A stretch of DNA of 64,000 nucleotides from Candidatus Homeothermus arabinoxylanisolvens. GTDB taxonomy: Bacteria > Bacteroidota > Bacteroidia > Bacteroidales > Muribaculaceae. Both the position numbers and the translations under genes were made by a program. The notes under the pieces are model-generated. The model saw only the letters and a program-made list of their open reading frames with translations, had not been told where the DNA came from and did not search any database. Of the stretch, positions 1-5,903 are shown one piece after another. Position 1 is the first letter of the stretch, and every line of letters begins with the position of its first letter. The DNA is taken from NCBI GenBank assembly GCA_001689405.1, contig LUJO01000060.1, positions 55,295-119,294 of the forward strand. The letters run 5' to 3'.

Positions 1-242
1 TTTCATAATATCGTGATTGGTTTAAGTATAGTTTCCCGCAAAGATAATACGATGAAATACCGTTTTTATGTACAATCGGGCATTAACAGTTTGTTTTCAT
101 GATAAATAGCTTACAATCCGCGAGTTAATCCGCGATTTAATGTTAGTTAATGTGGAAGCGCACAATATGTTAACGCGTCTGTCGGCAGCCCGTGCAGTCC
201 TACGGTTTAACCTCCCAAATAAGGGAAAAACGGTTGTGGCCG
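1..242. other. Non-coding stretch, nothing firm
   Basis: No convincing gene is seen here. Short open frames have no family resemblance. A possible leftward promoter -10-type box (TATCTTTG, complement of 39-46) may serve a gene outside the window, but no matching -33 TTG is seen at the usual distance. Confidence 0.4.
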
Positions 243-455
243 GTAGGGACGCCAGTACCACGGCGTCCGGCTACGCCCCACATGGCCTTCTACAACCGCC
301 ATGCCGCGTGGATATCCACAACCTCCGACCTGTATGGTCCTCCGGCTACGCCCCGCATGGCATCTTGTATGGTCATCCGGATATGCGGGCGCCGTACTAC
401 TGGCGCCCCTACCAATCCGTTATATTTTAACAGTTCAACAGGGTTTTGCTGCTGA
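243..455. repeat. Dispersed inverted-repeat element, copy 1
   Basis: The arms at 243-268 and 387-412 are near-perfect reverse complements of about 26 bases, starting GTAGGGACGCCAG and ending CTGGCGCCCCTAC. The unit carries a shared tail to about 455 (CAATCCGTTATATTTTAAC). The same arrangement occurs at 4288-4440 with a shorter middle. Copy 1 also has an internal duplication: TCCGGCTACGCCCC followed by CATGG occurs at about 265 and 340. It resembles a REP/BIME or MITE-like intergenic element. No transposase is nearby. Confidence 0.7.
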
Positions 456-485
456 TTGATGTTTGTGGGCGGGGGTGAAAAGAAA

Positions 486-516
486 GAAGCCACCGACAAT
501 TAGCGTCGGTGGCTTC
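486..516 (-). terminator. Intrinsic terminator after tRNA-Glu
   Basis: On the minus strand a perfect 12-bp stem (GAAGCCACCGAC with its complement) and a 7-base loop are followed by TTTCTTTTC. It lies about 20 bases past the tRNA-Glu 3' end and closes the tRNA-Glu/rpsT/tRNA-Glu unit. Confidence 0.85.
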
Positions 517-536
517 CGGTAGCAAAGTAGAGATTG

Positions 537-611
537 TGGTAGCCCATAGGAGAATCGAACTCCTCTTTCAAGAATGAAAATCTTGCGTCCTAACCGATAG
601 ACGAATGGGCC
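537..611 (-). tRNA. tRNA-Glu (TTC), copy 2
   Basis: A full cloverleaf reads on the minus strand from 611. The anticodon stem CAAGA/TCTTG holds the loop TTTTCAT, giving anticodon TTC. The 3' CCA is encoded, and the T arm GTTCGATTC is present. It is base-identical to the copy at 947-1021, and the two flank rpsT, so all three are probably one transcript. Confidence 0.95.
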
Positions 612-652
612 GTAAAAGGTTGTGTTTCCGTCAGAGCGGACACATACTCCTT

Positions 653-913
653 TTAAGCGTTGGCAAGCTTGTTGATGTGGCGAGCGAGTGAGCTCTTGAG
701 GTTGCCGGCTTTGTTTTTGGAGATAGTACCTTTTCTTGCAAGACGGTCAAGCAGTGAGCTTACCTTGTTGTAAGTTTCGGTAGCCTCAGCCTTGTCAGTC
801 ATTGCGCGGAGACGACGCACGGCGTTGCGGGCGGTCTTTGCGTAGTAGCGGTTACGGAGTCGACGTGACTCTGTCTGACGGATTCTCTTAATAGATGACT
901 TATGATTTGCCAT
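653..913 (-). CDS. rpsT: 30S ribosomal protein S20
   Basis: The protein has 86 residues, the usual length for S20, and starts MANHKSSIKRIRQ. It is rich in Lys and Arg throughout, as expected for a primary 16S rRNA-binding protein of the small subunit body. The conserved N-terminal HKSSIKRIRQ and alanine-rich C-terminal helices are visible. The gene sits between two identical tRNA-Glu genes on the same strand, with gaps of only 33 and 41 bases. It has no separate recognisable promoter, so it is probably transcribed from the tRNA promoter at 1050-1080. The assignment is secure. Confidence 0.97.
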   Translation of the reverse strand: MANHKSSIKRIRQTESRRLRNRYYAKTARNAVRRLRAMTDKAEATETYNKVSSLLDRLARKGTISKNKAGNLKSSLARHINKLANA

Positions 914-946
914 TATAAAAAGTTCGTTTTGTTGTTATTATAATTA

Positions 947-1021
947 TGGTAGCCCATAGGAGAATCGAACTCCTCTTTCAAGAATGAAAATCTTGCGTCC
1001 TAACCGATAGACGAATGGGCC
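947..1021 (-). tRNA. tRNA-Glu (TTC), copy 1
   Basis: Identical to the tRNA at 537-611: anticodon TTC in a CAAGA/TCTTG stem, encoded CCA. It is the first gene after the strong promoter at 1050-1080 and lies upstream of rpsT. Confidence 0.95.
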
Positions 1022-1049
1022 GATAATGCGCTTGGCGCAAAAGCGAGTG

Positions 1050-1080
1050 CAAATATAGGCACTTTTTTTTTCTCTCGCAA
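1050..1080 (-). promoter_or_regulatory. Promoter of the tRNA-Glu/rpsT operon
   Basis: On the minus strand TTG (1078-1080) is followed after exactly 20 bases by TATATTTG (1050-1057). This fits the Bacteroidota housekeeping sigma consensus. The spacer holds a run of nine A (nine T on the plus strand). The tRNA starts about 30 bases downstream. Confidence 0.8.
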
Positions 1081-1229
1081 ATATTTTTCAATAAAACCCT
1101 CATTTAACGACTGTTCACTATCGGTTTTAGGGCAATTTGTTTATGTCGTGGTGGGAATCGGGTAGAAATGTGTAAATTTGTATCGGTCGCCGTATTGGCG
1201 GCAGCATGTCGGCAAACGGCACTCGGATT

Positions 1230-1958
1230 ATGCTTAAATCGCTTCATTGCATAGCATTGCGTACGGTCAGGTACAATGACCGCCATAATATAGTCACGGC
1301 GTATAGCCGCGAGCAGGGACGTGTGTCGTTGCTTGTGGCTGCCGGACGGTCGCGTGAGGCGTCAAGGCAGAGGGCGCTGACTATGCCTATGTCATTGTTT
1401 GAGTGCGTGGCCGACGTGAAGTCGGGACGTGATATATACAGCATGCGCGAGGTAAGGCAGTCGGTGCCGCTCCACGATATGTACAGCCATCCGGTCAAGA
1501 TAACCGTGGCTATGTTTTTGGCCGAGGTGCTCGGAGTCATACTCCGTGAAAGTCAGGAAGACAACATGCTGTTTGGCTACATGGCCCACGCTATAGGCGT
1601 GCTTGATGCGGCCGATGATATGTCGACCGCCAATTTCCCCGTGGCATTTATGTATGGCCTCGGCCGGTTTACAGGCATAGAACCCGACATGTCGACTTAT
1701 GCTCCCGGGCGTGTGTTTGACATGGTCGACGGGGTGTTCAGGGTGTCGCTGCCCCTTCACCGCGATTTTCTGGAGGGCGACGATGCCGCTGCTGTATATG
1801 TTCTTTCGCGTATGAACTGGGACAATATAAGGCGATTCCGGTTTAATCGCGTTCAGCGCAGACGTATTCTTGAGGTGGTCATGCGCTACTATACCCTGCA
1901 CTACGCGTCGTTGTCTTCGATTAACTCGATTGCAGTGCTGAAAGAGCTGTTTGATTAG
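1230..1958 (+). CDS. recO: DNA repair protein RecO
   Basis: The protein has 242 residues from ATG 1230, the usual RecO length. RecO works with RecF and RecR to load RecA on SSB-coated gaps and can anneal strands. The N-terminus MLKSLHCIALRTVRYNDRHNIVTAYS matches the RecO OB-fold pattern, followed by an all-helical C-terminal domain. An in-frame ATG at 1206 would add eight residues; I prefer 1230 because the family normally begins at the MLKS-like motif. The four-cysteine zinc site of some RecO proteins is absent. A possible promoter box TAAATTTG is at 1173-1180. recF is also in this window at 14811, but in a separate unit. Confidence 0.88.
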   Translation: MLKSLHCIALRTVRYNDRHNIVTAYSREQGRVSLLVAAGRSREASRQRALTMPMSLFECVADVKSGRDIYSMREVRQSVPLHDMYSHPVKITVAMFLAEVLGVILRESQEDNMLFGYMAHAIGVLDAADDMSTANFPVAFMYGLGRFTGIEPDMSTYAPGRVFDMVDGVFRVSLPLHRDFLEGDDAAAVYVLSRMNWDNIRRFRFNRVQRRRILEVVMRYYTLHYASLSSINSIAVLKELFD

Positions 1959-1968
1959 ACAGATAAAA

Positions 1969-1998
1969 AACGCGATTGACTCGTCGGCCAACCGCGTT
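1969..1998 (-). terminator. Intrinsic terminator on the minus strand
   Basis: On the minus strand AACGCG pairs with CGCGTT across a loop that includes a second TTG/CAA pairing, and the stem runs into a run of six T. It faces leftward just beyond recO. Since recO runs rightward, it must end a leftward RNA starting somewhere in 2000-2310. Confidence 0.5.
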
Positions 1999-2142
1999 GT
2001 TCATATCTGTATACTCAGACACCGACGACGGCGATTTCATCCGTCTGTTTTGAGATTGCTATCTCTCGCTGTCCTTCAGTTCTTTGTCTGTAAAACGTTG
2101 TACATGGGGCTATTGTTTAATTAGCAATAGTTAAAGATTGTA
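1999..2142 (-). ncRNA. Possible structured small RNA beside SRP RNA
   Basis: No protein is seen here. A TAAGTTTG box (complement of 2149-2156) and the minus-strand terminator at 1969-1998 would bracket an RNA of about 145-175 bases. Within it several hairpins can be drawn: CTATTG/CAATAG (2110-2130), GAGAT/ATCTC, and CAGAC/GTCTG enclosing GACGG/CCGTC. The promoter box has no -33 TTG. It could instead be a 3' extension of SRP RNA transcription. 6S RNA is one candidate, unproven. Confidence 0.3.
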
Positions 2143-2210
2143 TCTAATCAAACTTAGCCGGATTACCGCGATACCTTGTGATCGGGGCGGTCAGGTATGG
2201 GTACAAAAAA

Positions 2211-2307
2211 GGGCAAGCTTACTACATCGCACCGCTACAACCCGGTACCGTTGCTCCGGTCAAGGCCTGGCGGAGTTCCCGGGGAGCTGGTCGTGTAGGA
2301 CTTACCC
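2211..2307 (-). ncRNA. ffs: Signal recognition particle RNA, small bacterial type
   Basis: The minus-strand RNA of about 97 bases folds into one long hairpin. The ends GGGTAAG and CTTGCCC pair, then CTACA/TGTAG, then CCCGG/CCGGG, and the apical part is CCGCCAGG...GGAGCAACGGT, the signature of the Ffh-binding domain IV with its symmetric and asymmetric loops. Six T follow at once (2205-2210), giving termination. A strong promoter lies just upstream at 2312-2341. The RNA partners Ffh for membrane targeting of nascent proteins. The apical loop reads CCTTGACCGG instead of the usual GGAA-type tetraloop. Confidence 0.85.
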
Positions 2308-2311
2308 GCTG

Positions 2312-2341
2312 CAAAGTTACTGCTTTTTTCAATAATGACAA
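2312..2341 (-). promoter_or_regulatory. Promoter of the SRP RNA gene
   Basis: On the minus strand TTG (2339-2341), 19 bases, then TAACTTTG (2312-2319). It fits the Bacteroidota consensus and places the start at the 5' end of the SRP hairpin. Confidence 0.75.
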
Positions 2342-2432
2342 GCGTTGTTAAGAAAAATTCATTACTTTTGCGGAAGTATAGTCCGGAAAGCAACATATAT
2401 TGCTATGGATTAGTATATTTTAAGGAAGAAGT

Positions 2433-4244
2433 ATGAAGATATTTTTGTTTGGCGCGACGGTGTCTGTACTATTGTCGGCTGCTATCAGTGTTAGTGCACG
2501 ACAACTGTCGGTCAGAGAGGCAACGGCTCTTGCCGAGGAGTTCGCATTGAAGAATATGGCTAAAAATGACGTATCGCGTAGCGTTGCCGACGAGATGAAG
2601 CTCGTGTATTCAGCCACAATGCCTGATGCCGCTGTTGACGAGACGGCATATTATGTCTTTGACCGGGGCACCGACGGCGGTTATGTGATTGTGTCGGGCG
2701 ACGACAGGCTGCGTCCTGTACTCGGCTATGCCGCGCAAGGTCGGTTTGATGAGGACTCTATCCCGCCTAATATGCGGTGGTGGCTCGGTGAATATGCCCG
2801 TGAGATTGCCGCGTTCCTGTGCGGACCGTCAGAAAGCGGTGCGGTGCTTACCCGCGAGCCTGTCAGCAGCGGTAGCGCAGGGCGTAGCGAGGTGGCGCCG
2901 TTAGTCACCACCAAATGGAATCAGACCGCTCCGTATAATGACCAGTGCCCATCATTCCGGGGCCGGAAGTCGGTTACGGGCTGTGTGGCTACGGCAATGG
3001 CGCAGATAGTCAATTATCACAACTGGCCGCAAGGCACGGGTTCGGGAATGTACTCCTATACTCTCGTCGGACTTACCTCAAAGGTGCAGTTCAATTACGG
3101 CACCACTACTTTCGCTTGGGCCAATATGCTTGATGATTATTCAGTGGGTAATCCCGGCTTTTCACAGAAAATGGCTGTTGCCAATCTTATGCTGGCTTGC
3201 GGAGTAGGTGTACATATGAAGTATTCGCCTGACGAAAGCGGTGCTTTTACATTGGCTGTGCCTTATGCCCTTATCAATTATTTCAAGTATGATGGTGCGG
3301 CGCGCATGCTGATGCGTGACTATTACTATACGTCGGAGTGGGAAGACATAGTATATGGCGAAATTGCCGCCGGCCGTCCCGTGCTGTATTCCGGCGCTAA
3401 TGAAGAGGGGGCGGGACATGCCTTTGTCTGTGACGGATACGGAGCCGACGGACTGTTTCATATCAACTGGGGCTGGGGCGGATATTATGACGATTATTTC
3501 GCGCTGTCGGCGCTTGATCCTGAAGGGCAGGGCACCGGCGGCAATATCGGCGGATTTAATTACGGTCAGGATGTGATTATAGGTATAAAGCCGGCCTCGG
3601 GTACGGCGAAAAATAACGGATGCATATTGAGCGGAGGTGCGTTTATTTATGATGACAATAAGTTCAAGACTTCTGACGGAATGTTTAATTACTATCCGCA
3701 GGCGTTCAAGGGCGAAGCCGGTGTTGAGGTGGTTAAGGCTGATGCCGGTGGAACCGGTACTTTCGTCACCGTCGGGCCGATGGACTGGGGTGCTGCCAAT
3801 ATAGTTACCGGCAACTTGCCGGGATATAACGTAGCGTGGCCTGTTTCGATTGTGTCCGGACTTCAGCCGGGAAACTACAAAGTGTATCCGGCATGGAAGG
3901 GTATGGCCGGGCGATGGGAGCGCATGCTGTGTCCGGTGTCAGAACAATGTTTTGTGACACTTACCGTAACTTCCGACGGTCAGTACGTGTATAGCAATGA
4001 AGGACCTGTGACAGGAGTGACGGACATCGTTGCCGATGACGGTTTCAGGGTATATGGGCAAGCTTCGTCCGTAGTGGTAGCCGGTGCTGCCGCCGGCGGT
4101 ATGGTCGAGGTATATGATTTGCGTGGAGTGCTTGTCGCAAGAACAAAGGCTTCGCCTGATGATACCGTAATATCGCTTGCGCCGGGCATTTATGTAGTGC
4201 GTTGCGGCACCCGCTCCAAGAAGGTCTCGGTCGGTGGCCGGTAA
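2433..4244 (+). CDS. Secreted C10 (streptopain-like) cysteine protease
   Basis: The protein has 603 residues. A signal peptide (about 1-22) is followed by a Spi-type inhibitory propeptide (about 23-100, with YYVFDRGTDGGYVIVSGDD), then the C10 catalytic domain. The catalytic Cys184 is in SVTGCVATAMAQ and His329 in GAGHAFVCDGYG, followed by the FHINWGWGG block. C10 proteases are papain-like and self-process. The last ~80 residues (EVYDLRGVLVARTK...PGIYVVRCGTRSKKVSV) look like a type IX secretion sorting domain, so export to the cell surface is likely but not shown. A weak promoter box TACTTTTG is at 2363-2370. It is monocistronic, between the SRP RNA and the repeat element. Confidence 0.88.
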   Translation: MKIFLFGATVSVLLSAAISVSARQLSVREATALAEEFALKNMAKNDVSRSVADEMKLVYSATMPDAAVDETAYYVFDRGTDGGYVIVSGDDRLRPVLGYAAQGRFDEDSIPPNMRWWLGEYAREIAAFLCGPSESGAVLTREPVSSGSAGRSEVAPLVTTKWNQTAPYNDQCPSFRGRKSVTGCVATAMAQIVNYHNWPQGTGSGMYSYTLVGLTSKVQFNYGTTTFAWANMLDDYSVGNPGFSQKMAVANLMLACGVGVHMKYSPDESGAFTLAVPYALINYFKYDGAARMLMRDYYYTSEWEDIVYGEIAAGRPVLYSGANEEGAGHAFVCDGYGADGLFHINWGWGGYYDDYFALSALDPEGQGTGGNIGGFNYGQDVIIGIKPASGTAKNNGCILSGGAFIYDDNKFKTSDGMFNYYPQAFKGEAGVEVVKADAGGTGTFVTVGPMDWGAANIVTGNLPGYNVAWPVSIVSGLQPGNYKVYPAWKGMAGRWERMLCPVSEQCFVTLTVTSDGQYVYSNEGPVTGVTDIVADDGFRVYGQASSVVVAGAAAGGMVEVYDLRGVLVARTKASPDDTVISLAPGIYVVRCGTRSKKVSVGGR

Positions 4245-4287
4245 AATGAATCAATGTAAAAATACGGTTGTTAAACGGCCAATGTTA

Positions 4288-4440
4288 GTAGGGACACCGG
4301 TACCACGGCGTCCGGCTGCGACCCGTATGGTCTTTTACAATTGCTTTGTCGTAGGCCATCCGGATATGCGGGCGCCGTACTACATGCGCCCCTTCCAATC
4401 CGTTATATTTTAACACTTCAACCGGCTTTTGCTACTGACC
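4288..4440. repeat. Dispersed inverted-repeat element, copy 2
   Basis: The arms at 4288-4313 and 4370-4395 match those at 243-268 and 387-412, and the trailing CAATCCGTTATATTTTAAC tail is shared. The middle is about 60 bases shorter than in copy 1. It starts about 45 bases after the C10 protease stop codon and could act in RNA processing or termination. Confidence 0.7.
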
Positions 4441-4488
4441 CGGTTTGAGGCTGTCAATACCGGCGCCGATGGCTGTATGTCGATAAAA

Positions 4489-4518
4489 AAGGTCCGTTCA
4501 CGAAAATGAACGGACCTT
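4489..4518 (-). terminator. Intrinsic terminator after tRNA-Asn
   Basis: On the minus strand AAGGTCCGTTCA pairs perfectly with TGAACGGACCTT across a 6-base loop and runs into a T tract. It ends the tRNA-Asn pair. Confidence 0.85.
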
Positions 4519-4531
4519 AAGGAAGGAATTG

Positions 4532-4605
4532 CGCTTCAAGATGGACTCGAACCAACGACCCTCTGATTAACAGTCAGATGCTCTAACCGACTGAGCTATT
4601 GAAGC
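4532..4605 (-). tRNA. tRNA-Asn (GTT), copy 2
   Basis: The minus-strand cloverleaf starts GCTTCAA and closes with TTGAAGC. The anticodon stem TCTGA/TCAGA holds the loop CTGTTAA, giving GTT. No CCA is encoded. It is identical to the copy at 4631-4704, 25 bases upstream in the same transcript. Confidence 0.95.
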
Positions 4606-4630
4606 TTTGTATGTTAATTGCCTTCCTTTG

Positions 4631-4704
4631 CGCTTCAAGATGGACTCGAACCAACGACCCTCTGATTAACAGTCAGATGCTCTAACCGACTGAGCTATTG
4701 AAGC
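4631..4704 (-). tRNA. tRNA-Asn (GTT), copy 1
   Basis: Same sequence as 4532-4605: anticodon GTT, acceptor stem GCTTCAA/TTGAAGC. It is the first gene after the promoter at 4748-4778. Confidence 0.95.
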
Positions 4705-4747
4705 ATTGAAAGTTTGCTTTGTTTCCGACTTTTCGGAAATTGCGATG

Positions 4748-4778
4748 CAAAATTACGCCCAATTTTTTTATTATGCAA
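4748..4778 (-). promoter_or_regulatory. Promoter of the tRNA-Asn pair
   Basis: On the minus strand TTG (4776-4778), 20 bases, then TAATTTTG (4748-4755). This is the same form as the tRNA-Glu and tRNA-Met promoters. Confidence 0.75.
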
Positions 4779-4835
4779 CATTTAAGCCATAAAAATGTGC
4801 CGAACCGCTCATTTTTATAATGGCAGGCGTGAAAA

Positions 4836-5810
4836 TCACATGTTTCGGGCAATGATGTAGTCAAACATCGACACGAATGTGTCGCGGATTTCCGATGCCG
4901 GAAACTCCATGATTATGTTCACGGCCTCATTGCGGAGCTCCTCCATACGACGGTATGCGTAATCTATGCCGCCGGCGGCCTTGGCGTAATCGATTAGTCG
5001 GGCTATCTCGCCGGCGCTCAGGGAGTCGTTGCAAACAAGCCGGTACATATTGTCGCGTTCCGGAAGGTCATTGCGCGACAGGGCATATAGCAGCGGCAGC
5101 GTTACCTTGCCTTCGCGCAGGTCGTTGCCGGTAGGTTTGCCTATGCTGTCATCGGCAAAATAATCAAATATGTCATCGCGGATCTGGAAGCACTGGCCGA
5201 AGAGCCACGCGAAGCGTCCGAGCCGGTCTATGTCGCTGTCGGAAGCATTGACAGAGTATCCGCCCATTTTTGTACATGCCACGAAGAGCGATGCCGTCTT
5301 TTTGCCTATTATATTAAGGTATGCTTTTTCATCAAGTATATGGCGGCGTGCCTTGCTTATCTGGTCGATTTCGCCGAGCGACAGCGTGCGCCCGAGGTCG
5401 GCTATGGTGTTTATGATGCGCAGGTCATCGGTAGCCACTGCCTGCCTTAGCGAGCAGGAAGTGAAGAAGTCACCCGTGAGTACGGCTACATGATTGTCCC
5501 ATATGGCGTTAATTGTGGGTCGGTTGCGTCGGGTATGGGTATCGTCGACCACGTCGTCATGTATGAGCGAGGCGTTGTGCAGCATTTCTATCGCCGCTGC
5601 GGCAGATATGGTCACGTCGTTGATGTCGCCGAGCAACTTTGCGCTTAATATGACAAGTATGGGACGTATCTGTTTGCCTTTTGTCTTAAGATAGTTGCCG
5701 ACTATCTCATTCATCATTTCATTGGATGTAGACAGCGTATCGACCATGCACGTGTTGAGCTGTCGTAATTCAGGGGCGATTGTATGTTGGATGTTGTCTA
5801 AAATCGTCAT
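4836..5810 (-). CDS. Polyprenyl diphosphate synthase
   Basis: The protein has 324 residues and belongs to the trans-isoprenyl diphosphate synthase family. Both aspartate-rich metal-binding motifs are present: DDVVD at 85-89 and DDIFD at 212-216. The GKQIRP substrate-binding motif is near 45-50. These enzymes extend farnesyl diphosphate with isopentenyl diphosphate to make the quinone side chain (octaprenyl or similar). Chain length cannot be read safely from the sequence. The gene stands alone and diverges from polA. A TAATTTTG box (complement of 5828-5835) lies 17 bases before the start without a clear -33 partner. Confidence 0.9.
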   Translation of the reverse strand: MTILDNIQHTIAPELRQLNTCMVDTLSTSNEMMNEIVGNYLKTKGKQIRPILVILSAKLLGDINDVTISAAAAIEMLHNASLIHDDVVDDTHTRRNRPTINAIWDNHVAVLTGDFFTSCSLRQAVATDDLRIINTIADLGRTLSLGEIDQISKARRHILDEKAYLNIIGKKTASLFVACTKMGGYSVNASDSDIDRLGRFAWLFGQCFQIRDDIFDYFADDSIGKPTGNDLREGKVTLPLLYALSRNDLPERDNMYRLVCNDSLSAGEIARLIDYAKAAGGIDYAYRRMEELRNEAVNIIMEFPASEIRDTFVSMFDYIIARNM

Positions 5811-5903
5811 GTCGGCAAATTGTTGTGCAAAATTAGTAAAAGTTACAATTTATAGCTATATTTATGCTGTAATTTATTATCGATATATTAATATACTTAC
5901 CCG

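Noticed and set aside
140..499. Overlapping short open frames of 69-96 residues
   Set aside because: They lie inside the inverted-repeat element, overlap on both strands, are rich in Arg and Pro as expected from the repeat, and have no family resemblance.
2138..2335. A 65-residue open frame on the plus strand
   Set aside because: It covers the SRP RNA on the opposite strand. The RNA signature and promoter explain the sequence better.
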